A DNA stretch of 64,000 nucleotides from Streptomyces chartreusis. Lineage in GTDB: Bacteria; Actinomycetota; Actinomycetes; Streptomycetales; Streptomycetaceae. Both the position numbers and the translations under genes were made by a program. Below, in pieces: positions 16,413 to 23,862 of the stretch (the stretch's first letter is position 1; each line of letters begins with the position of its first letter). The stretch is from assembly GCF_008704715.1 (NCBI RefSeq), contig NZ_CP023689.1:9734001-9798000 (forward strand), written 5' to 3'. The notes below the pieces were generated by a model that saw only the letters and a list, made by a program, of their open reading frames with translations, had not been told where the DNA came from and did no database searches.

Positions 16413-17441
16413 ATGGCTGGAAACCGCCGTCCGACGATCAAGACGGTCGCCGCCCGTGCCGGTGTGGGCCGGACGACGGTCTCCCGTGTCGTGAACGGCT
16501 CGCATCTGGTCAGCGCCGACGCCCGGTCCCGGGTCCTGGCAGCGATCAAGGAGCTCAACTACGTACCCAACTCGGTCGCCCGCGGCCTCGTGACCAGCCG
16601 CACCGACGCGGTCGCCCTGGTCATCCCGGAATCGGCGAGCCGACTCGGCTCCGAACCCTTCTTCGCCGCACTGATCAGAGGCGTCAGCCAAGCCCTCGCC
16701 GACCGTCGCACCCAGCTCCAGCTGATGCTCGTCCGCGACCAGGCCGAACGGGAGCAGCTGACCGAGTCGGTTGCGGAGCGCCGGGTGGACGGGGTCCTGC
16801 TGGTGTCCGTCCACTCCGACGACCCGCTGCCCGCCATGCTTGAGGAGATGGGGCTGCCCACCGTGCTCGCCGGCCGCCGCGACGCGGACGAGCGCCTCAG
16901 CTACGTCCACGCCGACAACGCCGGGGGAGCCACCGAGGCGGTCCGCCACCTGCTGCGCAGCGGACGGAAGAAGGTGGCCACCATCGCCGGACCGCTGGAC
17001 ATGGACGTCGGCCGCAGCCGCCTCGAAGGCTGGCGGGTGGCACATGAAGAGGCCGGTCTCTCCGCGCCCGAAACTCTCGTCGAGGTAGGCGACTTCAGCT
17101 GGGAGAGCGGGAGCCAGGCAATGCGTTCGCTTCTTGAACGTGCCCCGGATCTGGACGCCGTGTTCGCCGCCTCCGACCTCATGGCGATCGGCGCGCTGGA
17201 GGAACTGCGCCGCCAGAAGCGGCAGGTGCCCGGCGATGTGGCGGTCGTCGGATTCGAGGACTCGCCGCACGCCCGCTGGACCAATCCGCCGCTGACGACG
17301 GTGCGTCAGCCGGTGGAGGAGCTCGGCAGCACCATGGTCCGCATCCTCGCCGACATCACCGAACCGGGCGCGGAGAGGCAGCAGTTGATGCTGCCGACGG
17401 AGTTGGTGGTGCGGGAGTCGTCGGGCGGGCCGGGGATCTGA
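16413..17441 (+). CDS. LacI-family regulator of the adjacent sugar operon
   Basis: A 342-residue LacI/GalR repressor. The DNA-binding head is TIKTVAARAGVGRTTVSRVVNGSHLVSADARSRVLAAIKELNYVPN, including the hinge helix. The periplasmic-binding-protein-like effector domain includes VALVIPESASRLGSEPFFAALIRG, VDGVLLVSVHSDD, and DAVFAASDLMAIGALEELRR. It occupies the position of cebR, divergent from the transporter genes, and probably binds the twin operators at 16188-16225. Its recognition helix (RTTVSRVV) differs from what I recall of CebR, consistent with the altered operator. ATG 16413 follows GGGAGGGGAG. Confidence 0.88.
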   Translation: MAGNRRPTIKTVAARAGVGRTTVSRVVNGSHLVSADARSRVLAAIKELNYVPNSVARGLVTSRTDAVALVIPESASRLGSEPFFAALIRGVSQALADRRTQLQLMLVRDQAEREQLTESVAERRVDGVLLVSVHSDDPLPAMLEEMGLPTVLAGRRDADERLSYVHADNAGGATEAVRHLLRSGRKKVATIAGPLDMDVGRSRLEGWRVAHEEAGLSAPETLVEVGDFSWESGSQAMRSLLERAPDLDAVFAASDLMAIGALEELRRQKRQVPGDVAVVGFEDSPHARWTNPPLTTVRQPVEELGSTMVRILADITEPGAERQQLMLPTELVVRESSGGPGI

Positions 17442-17486
17442 CGAGGCAGGGGCCAGGAACCGGAACCCGCGAGGTCGGCGGGTGTC

Positions 17487-18149
17487 TCAGCCGCGGAACT
17501 CCGGCCCTCGCTCCGGCGCGGCGGCCGCCAGCGCCTCGGTGACCCCCTTGGAGTCGGCTCGCAACCCGTACACCGGAGTGCCGGGCTGCTGACGCCAGGC
17601 GTCATCGAGCCCGCCGGCGTCCACCGTGTCGAACCCCATCTCCCCGATGAGGGCCATCACCTTGCGCTTAGCGTCCTCATCGTCGCCTGCCACCGGCAGA
17701 GCCATCCGATCCGTGGAACCCTCCGGCCGGGCGCGATCCAGGAGGTCCTGAGCGAAGGTGCCGTTGAACGCCTTGATCACGGCATGCCCGATCTGACGCT
17801 CGGTCCAGCGGCTCTCGGTCAGCCCCTCGTCCTCGATCGCGTCGATCCTGCCGTCCCGCTGCTTCGGGTAGTAGTTGCCGGTGTCGACGACAGCGACACC
17901 CTCGGCCGCCCCGTCCAGCAGCCCGGACGGCAGGTTCGGTACGGCCTTCATGGGGACGGTGACGACGACGATCTCGGCACTGCGGGCCGCGTCCTCCACC
18001 CGCACCGCGGTGGCACCGGTCTCCTCGGCCAGCTCCGTCAGGGTCTGCGGGCCGCGCGAGTTCGCAACCGAGACGTCATGCCCGAGCGAGGTGAGGCGAC
18101 GCGTGAGGTTACCGCCGATGTTGCCCGCGCCGATGATGCCGATCTTCAT
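17487..18149 (-). CDS. NADPH-dependent F420 reductase-like oxidoreductase
   Basis: A 220-residue Rossmann-fold protein. The nucleotide-binding loop IGIIGAGNIGGNLTRRL is at the N-terminus and is followed by VANSRGPQTL, whose Ser/Arg suits NADP. Later come VTVPMKAVPNLP and AVIKAFNGTFAQDLLDRARPEG. This pattern is shared by NADP:F420 oxidoreductase-like proteins and NAD(P)-binding reductases found widely in actinobacteria. The true cofactor pair is uncertain. ATG 18149. It is convergent with the LacI gene and shares no operon. Confidence 0.8.
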   Translation of the reverse strand: MKIGIIGAGNIGGNLTRRLTSLGHDVSVANSRGPQTLTELAEETGATAVRVEDAARSAEIVVVTVPMKAVPNLPSGLLDGAAEGVAVVDTGNYYPKQRDGRIDAIEDEGLTESRWTERQIGHAVIKAFNGTFAQDLLDRARPEGSTDRMALPVAGDDEDAKRKVMALIGEMGFDTVDAGGLDDAWRQQPGTPVYGLRADSKGVTEALAAAAPERGPEFRG

Positions 18150-18466
18150 GACTGGCCTTCCGGATCAGAGAGCTCGTGACCACGGCACCAACCCCGGCAC
18201 GAGTACGGCTATTCCGAGCCGGCCGCTGAACGGGGGTCGTCTACCGCCATCGGGCACGCAGACTCGGGCCGCGTCCCGCTCGAAGATCCATCTCCGACCG
18301 GCACCACGCAGCACGCAACGCCGTCCTGGCCCTCTGCTCCACCCGTCCAGCTGTTAGTGGCGGCGGTTCGGGAGCCGTGCAGGGCTCCGGACAGCGGACG
18401 TCCGCAGGCCCCCCGATGGCTGCTGCCAGGATGCGGGACCTTCCTGCAGTGACCAGGGTGGACGTC
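18150..18466. other. Intergenic region upstream of gas vesicle cluster
   Basis: 317 bases between two divergent genes, so it must hold promoters for the reductase and for the gvp operon. The one structure I see is the perfect 12-base palindrome GCGGACGTCCGC at 18394-18405, 62 bases before gvpO, a candidate operator. No convincing -35/-10 pair was found. Confidence 0.5.
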
Positions 18467-18787
18467 ATGGCAGAAGAGCGTCGCTCCCACGCGAGGAAAT
18501 CCTCGACCGCGTCCACCCGCCGCACAGCATCGGCTCGCGGTCCGGAACACGCCGCGCGTGCCGCCTGCCGCAGCCTGGAGGGGCTGATCGACCATCCCAC
18601 CGAGGGCGTGTCGGCCGTCACCCGGCAGGACGACGGATGGTGCGTCGTCGTGGACGTCCTGGAACTCCCCCGGATCCCGGATACCACGAGTCTGCTCGCC
18701 TCCTACGAGGTGCAGGTCGACCAGAACGGCGAACTCTTGGAATACCGCAGGGTCCGCCGCTATCGGCGCGGCTCCGCCGACGAGTGA
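18467..18787 (+). CDS. gvpO: Gas vesicle protein GvpO
   Basis: A 106-residue GvpO, first gene of the gas vesicle cluster. A basic, low-complexity N-terminus (KSSTASTRRTASARG) is followed by the conserved domain AARAACRSLEGLIDHPTEGVSAVTRQDDGWCVVVDVLELPRIPDTTSLLASYEVQVDQ and RYRRG. GvpO is an accessory factor of unknown molecular role that heads actinobacterial gvp operons. The ATG at 18467 follows a weak GGGTGG. Confidence 0.88.
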   Translation: MAEERRSHARKSSTASTRRTASARGPEHAARAACRSLEGLIDHPTEGVSAVTRQDDGWCVVVDVLELPRIPDTTSLLASYEVQVDQNGELLEYRRVRRYRRGSADE

Positions 18788-18820
18788 GCCCGTTTCCCCC
18801 GACGACCGGAAGGACGCCCC

Positions 18821-19267
18821 ATGCCTGCGACCACCTACTCCGACGAGGTAGTGGCGTGCCCCCCGCGCGCCGGCACGTTGTACGACGTGCTGGAACTCAT
18901 CCTCGACCGGGGCATGGTGATCGACGTGTTCGTCCGGGTCTCCCTGGTCGGCATCGAGATCCTCAAGATAGACGCGCGCATCGTCGTGGCCAGCGTGGAC
19001 ACCTATCTGCGCTTCGCCGAGGCCTGTAACCGGCTCGACCTGGAACGGGATTCCGGAAGCACGACCGTTCCCGAGCTGGTAGGCGGCGGGGTCGCCAAGT
19101 CGGTCGGCAAACGCAAGGTGCGCAAGGCGGCGGAGACGGTGGGCGACACCGTACGCAAGGCTGTCGGTGGTCGACACGAGGAGTCCGAGGAAGAAGAGGA
19201 GGAACGTCCGAGCAAGCGGCGTGCCTCCTCGGGCAGCGGTAGTAGCCGACGACGCTCGGAGGCATGA
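18821..19267 (+). CDS. gvpA: Gas vesicle shell protein GvpA
   Basis: A 148-residue GvpA-fold protein. The core TLYDVLELILDRGMVIDVFVRVSLVGIEILKIDARIVVASVDTYLRFAEACNRL is the alpha-beta-beta-alpha unit that assembles the gas vesicle wall. Unlike the roughly 70-residue cyanobacterial GvpA, it has a long charged C-terminal tail (KRKVRKAAETV, then EEEEEERPSKRRASS), as is usual in Streptomyces. It follows gvpO by 33 bases and is the presumed main shell subunit among three GvpA-fold proteins in the cluster. Confidence 0.9.
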   Translation: MPATTYSDEVVACPPRAGTLYDVLELILDRGMVIDVFVRVSLVGIEILKIDARIVVASVDTYLRFAEACNRLDLERDSGSTTVPELVGGGVAKSVGKRKVRKAAETVGDTVRKAVGGRHEESEEEEEERPSKRRASSGSGSSRRRSEA

Positions 19268-19270
19268 GCT

Positions 19271-20014
19271 GTGTCCACCGGTGGTGTGTACGTCTACGCG
19301 ATCGTCCCGACCGATGCGGTCCTGCCCGCTGACGCCCGCGGCGTGGGCGGACCGGCCGCTCCGCTGCGGACGATCAGGCAAGGTCATGTCGCGGCCGTCG
19401 TCAGCGACGCGCCGGACAAGCTGCGCGCCCGGCGACGCGATCTGCTGGCCCACCAGGAACTACTGCAGCGCCTCGCGGACGACGGGCCCGTACTGCCCAT
19501 GCGCTTCGGCATGATCGCACCGGACGAGGACACGGTGAGCAGGCAACTCGCCGACGCCGGCAGGGACCACACCGCCGCCCTGGAACGTATCTCCGGCGGC
19601 GTCGAGGTCAACCTGAAGGCCTTCCCGGCGCAGAACGCGCTCGCGACCCTCGTCACGGAGGACAGGAAGGTCCGCCGGCTACGGGACGAGGCGCGCCGCC
19701 GCCCCGGCTACGAGGCCAGTCTGCGACTGGGTGAGGCCGTGGCCTTCGCCCTGGCCGCCCGCGCCACCGAGGCGGGGCGCCGCATCCTTCGCGAACTGAC
19801 CCCCCTGGCCCGCGAGGTGGCCGCGGGACCGGACGTCGAGGGCTGCGTCCTCAACGTGTCGTTCCTCGTCGACCGGGGCGCGCACGAGCGCTTCCGCGCC
19901 ACGGCCCAGCGGTTCGCCGACGGACACCGTGAACACGTGGAACTGCGCCTCGCGAGCCCTCTGCCCTGCTACAGCTTCGTCACCGCCGTACCGGCTCGGA
20001 CCACAGGAGTCTGA
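19271..20014 (+). CDS. gvpF: Gas vesicle protein GvpF
   Basis: A 247-residue GvpF/GvpL-family protein. VYVYAIVP opens the N-terminal domain and is followed by GHVAAVVSD, LLAHQELLQRLADDGPVLPMRFGM and the C-terminal VLNVSFLVDR plus PLPCYSFV. Family members are minor or accessory components that bind GvpA during assembly. GTG 19271 lies three bases after the gvpA stop, implying coupled translation. A second family member, gvpL, lies downstream. Confidence 0.9.
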   Translation: MSTGGVYVYAIVPTDAVLPADARGVGGPAAPLRTIRQGHVAAVVSDAPDKLRARRRDLLAHQELLQRLADDGPVLPMRFGMIAPDEDTVSRQLADAGRDHTAALERISGGVEVNLKAFPAQNALATLVTEDRKVRRLRDEARRRPGYEASLRLGEAVAFALAARATEAGRRILRELTPLAREVAAGPDVEGCVLNVSFLVDRGAHERFRATAQRFADGHREHVELRLASPLPCYSFVTAVPARTTGV

Positions 20015-20015
20015 C

Positions 20016-20270
20016 ATGGGGCTCATCACAGGACTGCTCACCCTGCCCATCGCCCCGGTGCGCGGTGTCGTCTGGGTGGCCGAGAAGCTCCAGGACGCCG
20101 CCGAGCGAGAACTGCACGACCCGGCCGTCCTGCGCACCCAACTGGCCGTACTCAACAAGGAACTCGAAGACGGCTTCATCAGCCTCGAAGAGTTCGAACG
20201 GGAAGAGGAACGGCTGCTCGACCGGCTCGATGCCGCCACCGCCCGCCCCGCGCCCAGAGATCGAAGGTGA
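20016..20270 (+). CDS. gvpG: Gas vesicle protein GvpG
   Basis: An 84-residue GvpG. The typical N-terminus MGLITGLLTLPIAPVRGVVWVAEKLQDAAERE is followed by an acidic amphipathic helix (LEDGFISLEEFEREEERLLDRL). It is a small accessory protein needed for vesicle formation in other organisms. ATG 20016 follows AGGAG; its gap from gvpF is one base. It is shorter than most genes here but fully typical of the family. Confidence 0.9.
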   Translation: MGLITGLLTLPIAPVRGVVWVAEKLQDAAERELHDPAVLRTQLAVLNKELEDGFISLEEFEREEERLLDRLDAATARPAPRDRR

Positions 20271-20277
20271 CTCACTC

Positions 20278-20877
20278 ATGGATGACCAGGCCAAGCTCAC
20301 CCTCGCGGCGGCACTCATGGGGGGTTACGTCCTGGGGCGGACGAAGAAGGGCCGGCTCGCTCTGACCGTCGCCACCTATTTGGCGGGCAGACGGTTCGGC
20401 CTCGAACCCCGTCAGCTCGCCGCCGAAGGAATGCGCCGACTGGGGGAGGTCCCTCAGGTCGCCGAGTTGCAGGGACAGCTAAGAGGCGAAGTCCTCGAAG
20501 CGGGCCGCAAGGCCGTCACGGTCGCGGCCGACCGTGGCATGGCGACACTCGCCGACGCCCTCAGCGACCGTACGGCCCGCCTCCGCGAGCGCGACGAGGA
20601 CGAGGCGGGAGAGGCGGAGGAGGAGTACGAGGGCGAGGGCGGGCCGGAGGGGGAGCACGAGGAGGAAGAAGAACCGGAGGAGCCTGCCGGGACGCGCGCC
20701 GGCCGGCGTGGCACTCGGCAGCCGAGCCGGTCTCGAAAGGCGTCCACCACGTCCGCCAAGAAGAAGGCGCCGGCCAAGCGGACGGCGGCGAAGAAGACAG
20801 CCGCGAAGAAGACCACGGCAAAGAAGACGACCTCGTCGAAACGAGCAGCGTCTCAGGGCGCCGGACGCCGGAGGTGA
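20278..20877 (+). CDS. gvpY: GvpY-like protein with histone-H1-like tail
   Basis: A 199-residue protein in the gvpY position. The N-terminal 100 residues (LTLAAALMGGYVLGRTKKGRLALTVATYLAGRRFGLEP, then LQGQLRGEVLEAGRKAVTVAADRGM) look partly amphipathic. A very acidic linker (EEEYEGEGGPEGEHEEEEEPEE) and then a Lys/Ala-rich tail with KRTAAKKTAAKKTTAKKTT repeats follow, like histone H1 or Hup-type tails. Such proteins occur in Streptomyces gvp clusters, with unknown role. The tail may bind nucleic acid or polyanions (inference). Confidence 0.8.
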   Translation: MDDQAKLTLAAALMGGYVLGRTKKGRLALTVATYLAGRRFGLEPRQLAAEGMRRLGEVPQVAELQGQLRGEVLEAGRKAVTVAADRGMATLADALSDRTARLRERDEDEAGEAEEEYEGEGGPEGEHEEEEEPEEPAGTRAGRRGTRQPSRSRKASTTSAKKKAPAKRTAAKKTAAKKTTAKKTTSSKRAASQGAGRRR

Positions 20878-20883
20878 CCCGCC

Positions 20884-21930
20884 ATGGCCAAAACGGACAC
20901 GGATGAACCCGAGGCGGCGGAGTCGGGCGTGGACCGCCTCCGCGCGGAGTTGTCCGACTACCTCGGTGCCCAGCTGGAGCGGATGACCGAGAAGGCGGGC
21001 GACAGGCTGACGGACATCACCGGCAAGCTCACCGACGTGGCCGAGAACGGTGGATCGCTTCCCAAGATCGGTACCCGTGTCCTGCAGGGGGCGTCGCCCC
21101 TGAAGGCGTTCCTCGGGGACAAAGCCACCAGCCTCAAGGACAGCACCGTGGACAAGGCGAAGCAGGCGTTCGGCGGCGGGGGCAAGGGGAAACGCAAGTC
21201 CGGCAGTGACAAGGTCACGCACATCTTCGAAGTCCAGGACGTGGGAGTGCCGCTGCGCAGGGCCTACGACCATTGGACGCAGTTCGAGAACTTCAGCAGC
21301 TTCGCCAAGGGCGTCCGCGACGTCTCAAAGGGCGATGAGGTGAGCAGCGACTGGAAGGTCAAGGTCGGCCCGTCCTCGCGTGCCTTCAAAGCGACCGTGC
21401 AGGAGCAGGTGCCCGACGAACGGATCGTGTGGACGTCCGAGGGAGCCAAGGGCACGACACGGGGTGTCGTCAGCTTCCACGAACTGACGCCCAACCTGAC
21501 GCGGATCGTCCTGGTCGTGGAGTACTACCCCTCCGGGTTCTTCGAGAAGACGGGAAATCTGTGGCGCGCTCAAGGGCGCCGCATGCGGCTGGACTTCAAG
21601 CACTTCGTGCGCTTCGTCACGCTCACCGAGGAGGAAGCCGAGGGGTGGCGCGGCGAAATCCGTGACGGCGAGGTCGTCGTGTCCCACGAGGAGGCCCTGG
21701 AGCAGGAAGAGGCCGCTGACCAGGAATCGCCGGACGAGGACGAGCCTGAGGACGAGGAGGACGGCGAGTACGAGGACGAAGAGGAGGTCGAGCCTGAGGA
21801 CGAAGAGGACGGCGAGCCTGAGGCCGAGGACGAGTATGAGGACGACGAGGAGCAGGACGAAGTCGAGGAGGAAGAGGACGAGGAAGCGCCTCCCAAGGGG
21901 CGCGGAACGAGCAGGCGGCGCCGTGGCTGA
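20884..21930 (+). CDS. gvpZ: GvpZ-like protein with SRPBCC domain and acidic tail
   Basis: A 348-residue protein in the gvpZ position. Residues about 1-95 are helical (YLGAQLERMTEKAGDRLTDITGKLTDV). A central SRPBCC/polyketide-cyclase-like domain follows (IFEVQDVGVPLRRAYDHWTQFENFSSFAKGV, AFKATVQEQVPDERIVWTSEG, RIVLVVEYYPSGFFEK), normally a hydrophobic ligand cavity. The last 90 residues are an extreme Asp/Glu-rich tract ending in GRGTSRRRRG. The acidic tract comes from imperfect repeats of GAGGACGAAGAGGAC-like DNA. gvpJ starts inside its last codons. Confidence 0.85.
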   Translation: MAKTDTDEPEAAESGVDRLRAELSDYLGAQLERMTEKAGDRLTDITGKLTDVAENGGSLPKIGTRVLQGASPLKAFLGDKATSLKDSTVDKAKQAFGGGGKGKRKSGSDKVTHIFEVQDVGVPLRRAYDHWTQFENFSSFAKGVRDVSKGDEVSSDWKVKVGPSSRAFKATVQEQVPDERIVWTSEGAKGTTRGVVSFHELTPNLTRIVLVVEYYPSGFFEKTGNLWRAQGRRMRLDFKHFVRFVTLTEEEAEGWRGEIRDGEVVVSHEEALEQEEAADQESPDEDEPEDEEDGEYEDEEEVEPEDEEDGEPEAEDEYEDDEEQDEVEEEEDEEAPPKGRGTSRRRRG

Positions 21931-22297
21931 ACTCGACTTCCGAGGGGCGGCCCAGCCGGTGGCAGGACCCCCGGCCGCCAGCCTCGCCGACATCCTCGAG
22001 CGCGTACTCGACAAGGGCATCGTCATCGCCGGAGACATCAAGATCGACCTCCTCGACATCGAGTTGCTCACCATCCGGCTCCGGCTGTTCGTGGCCTCCG
22101 TGGACACCGCCAAGAAGGCCGGGATCGACTGGTGGGAGACCGATCCGGCGCTCAGTTCACGTGCGGCTCGCGACGCCCTGCGCGAGGAGAACAACGAGTT
22201 GCGGCGTCGCCTGGAGGCACAGGAGGCGGGGGAGGACGAGGCACCCCGTGCGGTTGACGCGCCAGGCGCGGACAGCGCGGCCACACAAGGAAAATGA
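21923..22297 (+). CDS. gvpJ: Gas vesicle protein GvpJ
   Basis: A 124-residue GvpA-fold protein: SLADILERVLDKGIVIAGDIKIDLLDIELLTIRLRLFVASVDTAKKAGIDWW, followed by a helical, acidic C-terminus. GvpJ is a minor shell protein thought to seed vesicle tips. I chose GTG 21923, which overlaps the gvpZ stop by eight bases; the frame is open further upstream only because the acidic repeat DNA of gvpZ reads as Arg/Thr in this frame. Confidence 0.88.
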   Translation: MAELDFRGAAQPVAGPPAASLADILERVLDKGIVIAGDIKIDLLDIELLTIRLRLFVASVDTAKKAGIDWWETDPALSSRAARDALREENNELRRRLEAQEAGEDEAPRAVDAPGADSAATQGK

Positions 22298-22313
22298 AGG
22301 AGAGCACAGGCAC

Positions 22314-23129
22314 ATGACGGAGCATGGCCCTGCGGTTCCGGGGACTCAGGCCACCTATGTCTTCGCGGTCTGCCGTGATGTCGACCCGGCAGCCGTCCGC
22401 GATCTGCCCGGCGTCGATGCCGCGGAGCCCGTGCGAGCACTGCCACTCGGGACGCTGACGGCGGTCGTCCAGTCCGTCCCGGCGGCGGACTTCACCGATG
22501 AGGCCTGGCAGTCGCGTCTCTCCGACCAACGCGAGCTGGAACGCTACGCGCGCGCCCATCACGAGGTGGTGTCCGCGGCGGCCGCCGGCTCACCCACCGT
22601 CCCGCTGCCGCTCGCCACGCTGTATCACGGCGACGAGCGAGCGCGGCAGGCTCTCGCCGAGCAGGCGGACCGGTTCCATTCCGCACTGAGGCGTACGGCG
22701 CGCCACGCCGAGTGGGGGGTGAAGGTGTACGCGCCGGCAGAGCCGTCGGTCGACCCGGTCCCCGTCGCGCCCCCGCCGGTGGCCCGGTCGGGCCGGACGC
22801 GCCCGGCCGCTGGGGCCGGCCTCGCCTACCTGGAGCGCAAGCGGGGGATGCACCGGCGGCGGGAGAGCCGCCACGACGACGCCCTGCGCACGGCCGAGGC
22901 CGTGGACGCCGAAGTGAGCCGCCTGGCCACAGGGTTCCGCAGACTCCGGCCGCACGGCGCCCAGCAAACCGGGCAACGGGATGTCCAAGTCCTCAACGCC
23001 ACGTACCTCGTGGCAGACCATCGAGCCGCCGAGCTCGTACAGCTGACCCGCACGTTGCAGGAGCGGACCGGGACGCGGATCGAGCTGTCCGGGCCGTGGG
23101 TCCCGTATTCCTTCGTCGGCGAGGTGTAG
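22314..23129 (+). CDS. gvpL: Gas vesicle protein GvpL
   Basis: A 271-residue GvpF/GvpL-family protein with ATYVFAVCRDVD at the N-terminus, LPLGTLTAVVQSVPAADF, and PTVPLPLATLYHGD, and the C-terminal VLNATYLVADHRAAEL and GPWVPYSFV. A Pro/Ala linker and a charged insert (RGMHRRRESRHDDALRTAEAV) separate its halves. ATG 22314 follows GAAGGAG. It would act with GvpF as an accessory or minor wall factor. Confidence 0.9.
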   Translation: MTEHGPAVPGTQATYVFAVCRDVDPAAVRDLPGVDAAEPVRALPLGTLTAVVQSVPAADFTDEAWQSRLSDQRELERYARAHHEVVSAAAAGSPTVPLPLATLYHGDERARQALAEQADRFHSALRRTARHAEWGVKVYAPAEPSVDPVPVAPPPVARSGRTRPAAGAGLAYLERKRGMHRRRESRHDDALRTAEAVDAEVSRLATGFRRLRPHGAQQTGQRDVQVLNATYLVADHRAAELVQLTRTLQERTGTRIELSGPWVPYSFVGEV

Positions 23130-23149
23130 GCGATGGCGAGGTGCGGGCG

Positions 23150-23377
23150 ATGACGGGGGCGGTGGTGCCCTGGGACGACCCCGAGCCCCTCAGTGGCCCC
23201 GTGGGAGTGCCACTCGTGGATCTACTGGACCGGGTCCTGGCGACCGGAGTGGTGATCAGCGGAGACCTGGTCATCGCGATCGCGGAGGTACCACTGGTAC
23301 GGCTGTCGCTGCACGCCTTGCTGTCGTCGGTGAACGAGCGCGTTCCGGCACCCTGGGCTGACGGGGGACCGCTGTGA
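23150..23377 (+). CDS. gvpS: Gas vesicle protein GvpS
   Basis: A 75-residue third GvpA-fold protein: PLVDLLDRVLATGVVISGDLVIAIAEVPLVRLSLHALLSSVNER. It corresponds to gvpS of Streptomyces clusters. ATG 23150 follows GGCGAGG; an in-frame GTG three codons earlier is possible. Its stop overlaps the gvpK start (GTGA). Confidence 0.85.
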   Translation: MTGAVVPWDDPEPLSGPVGVPLVDLLDRVLATGVVISGDLVIAIAEVPLVRLSLHALLSSVNERVPAPWADGGPL

Positions 23378-23476
23378 CCGACGGCGGCGGACGGGGGAAC
23401 CCTGTAACCGATGGCGGTGGACTGGGAAGCCCTGCGACCGACGCCGGCGGAGGCGGGACCCCTGCGACCGACGGCA
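23374..23476 (+). repeat. 30-bp tandem repeat in 5' end of gvpK
   Basis: Three consecutive 30-base units (23374-23403, 23404-23433, 23434-23463) plus a partial fourth encode VTDGGGRGNP, VTDGGGLGSP and ATDAGGGGTP. The period is a multiple of three, so expansion or loss keeps the frame. Confidence 0.8.
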
Positions 23477-23745
23477 GGCGGCTCGACCTGGGCCCGGACC
23501 AGGTGGGCCGCGACCTCGTAGCGCTCGTCCTGACCGTGGTGGAACTCCTTCGCCAGCTGATGGAACGCCAGGCGATCCGGCGGGTGGAGCAGGGTGATCT
23601 CAGCGAGGAGCAGATCGACGAGATCGGCACAACCCTCATGCTGCTCGACGAGCGCATGACGGAACTCTGCGAGCAGCACGGCTTGCGACCGGAGGACCTG
23701 AACCTCGATCTCGGCCCCCTCGGCACCCTGCTGCCCCGAGACTGA
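23374..23745 (+). CDS. gvpK: Gas vesicle protein GvpK
   Basis: A 123-residue GvpK. The conserved domain is LDLGPDQVGRDLVALVLTVVELLRQLMERQAIRRVEQGDLSEEQIDEIGTTLMLLDERMTEL. The first 34 residues are an unusual low-complexity extension made of three and a half 10-residue repeats (TDGGGRGNPV type). GTG 23374 overlaps the gvpS stop. It closes the gas vesicle operon; no gvpN or gvpC is present, as is normal for Streptomyces. Confidence 0.9.
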   Translation: MTDGGGRGNPVTDGGGLGSPATDAGGGGTPATDGRRLDLGPDQVGRDLVALVLTVVELLRQLMERQAIRRVEQGDLSEEQIDEIGTTLMLLDERMTELCEQHGLRPEDLNLDLGPLGTLLPRD

Positions 23746-23862
23746 ACGTCCCGCCGCTGAGCGTGCCCAGATACTGGGTATATCCGGAAGCGGACCACAA
23801 GAACGCGTGTGGGGCCCGTTGGTGTACCGCGTCGGCCCGCTCAGCTCTGGACACGTCATCGA

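Noticed and set aside
21662-21922. Arg/Thr-rich open frame ahead of gvpJ
   Set aside because: It is the out-of-frame reading of the acidic repeat DNA of gvpZ; the GTG at 21923 gives the standard GvpJ N-terminus.
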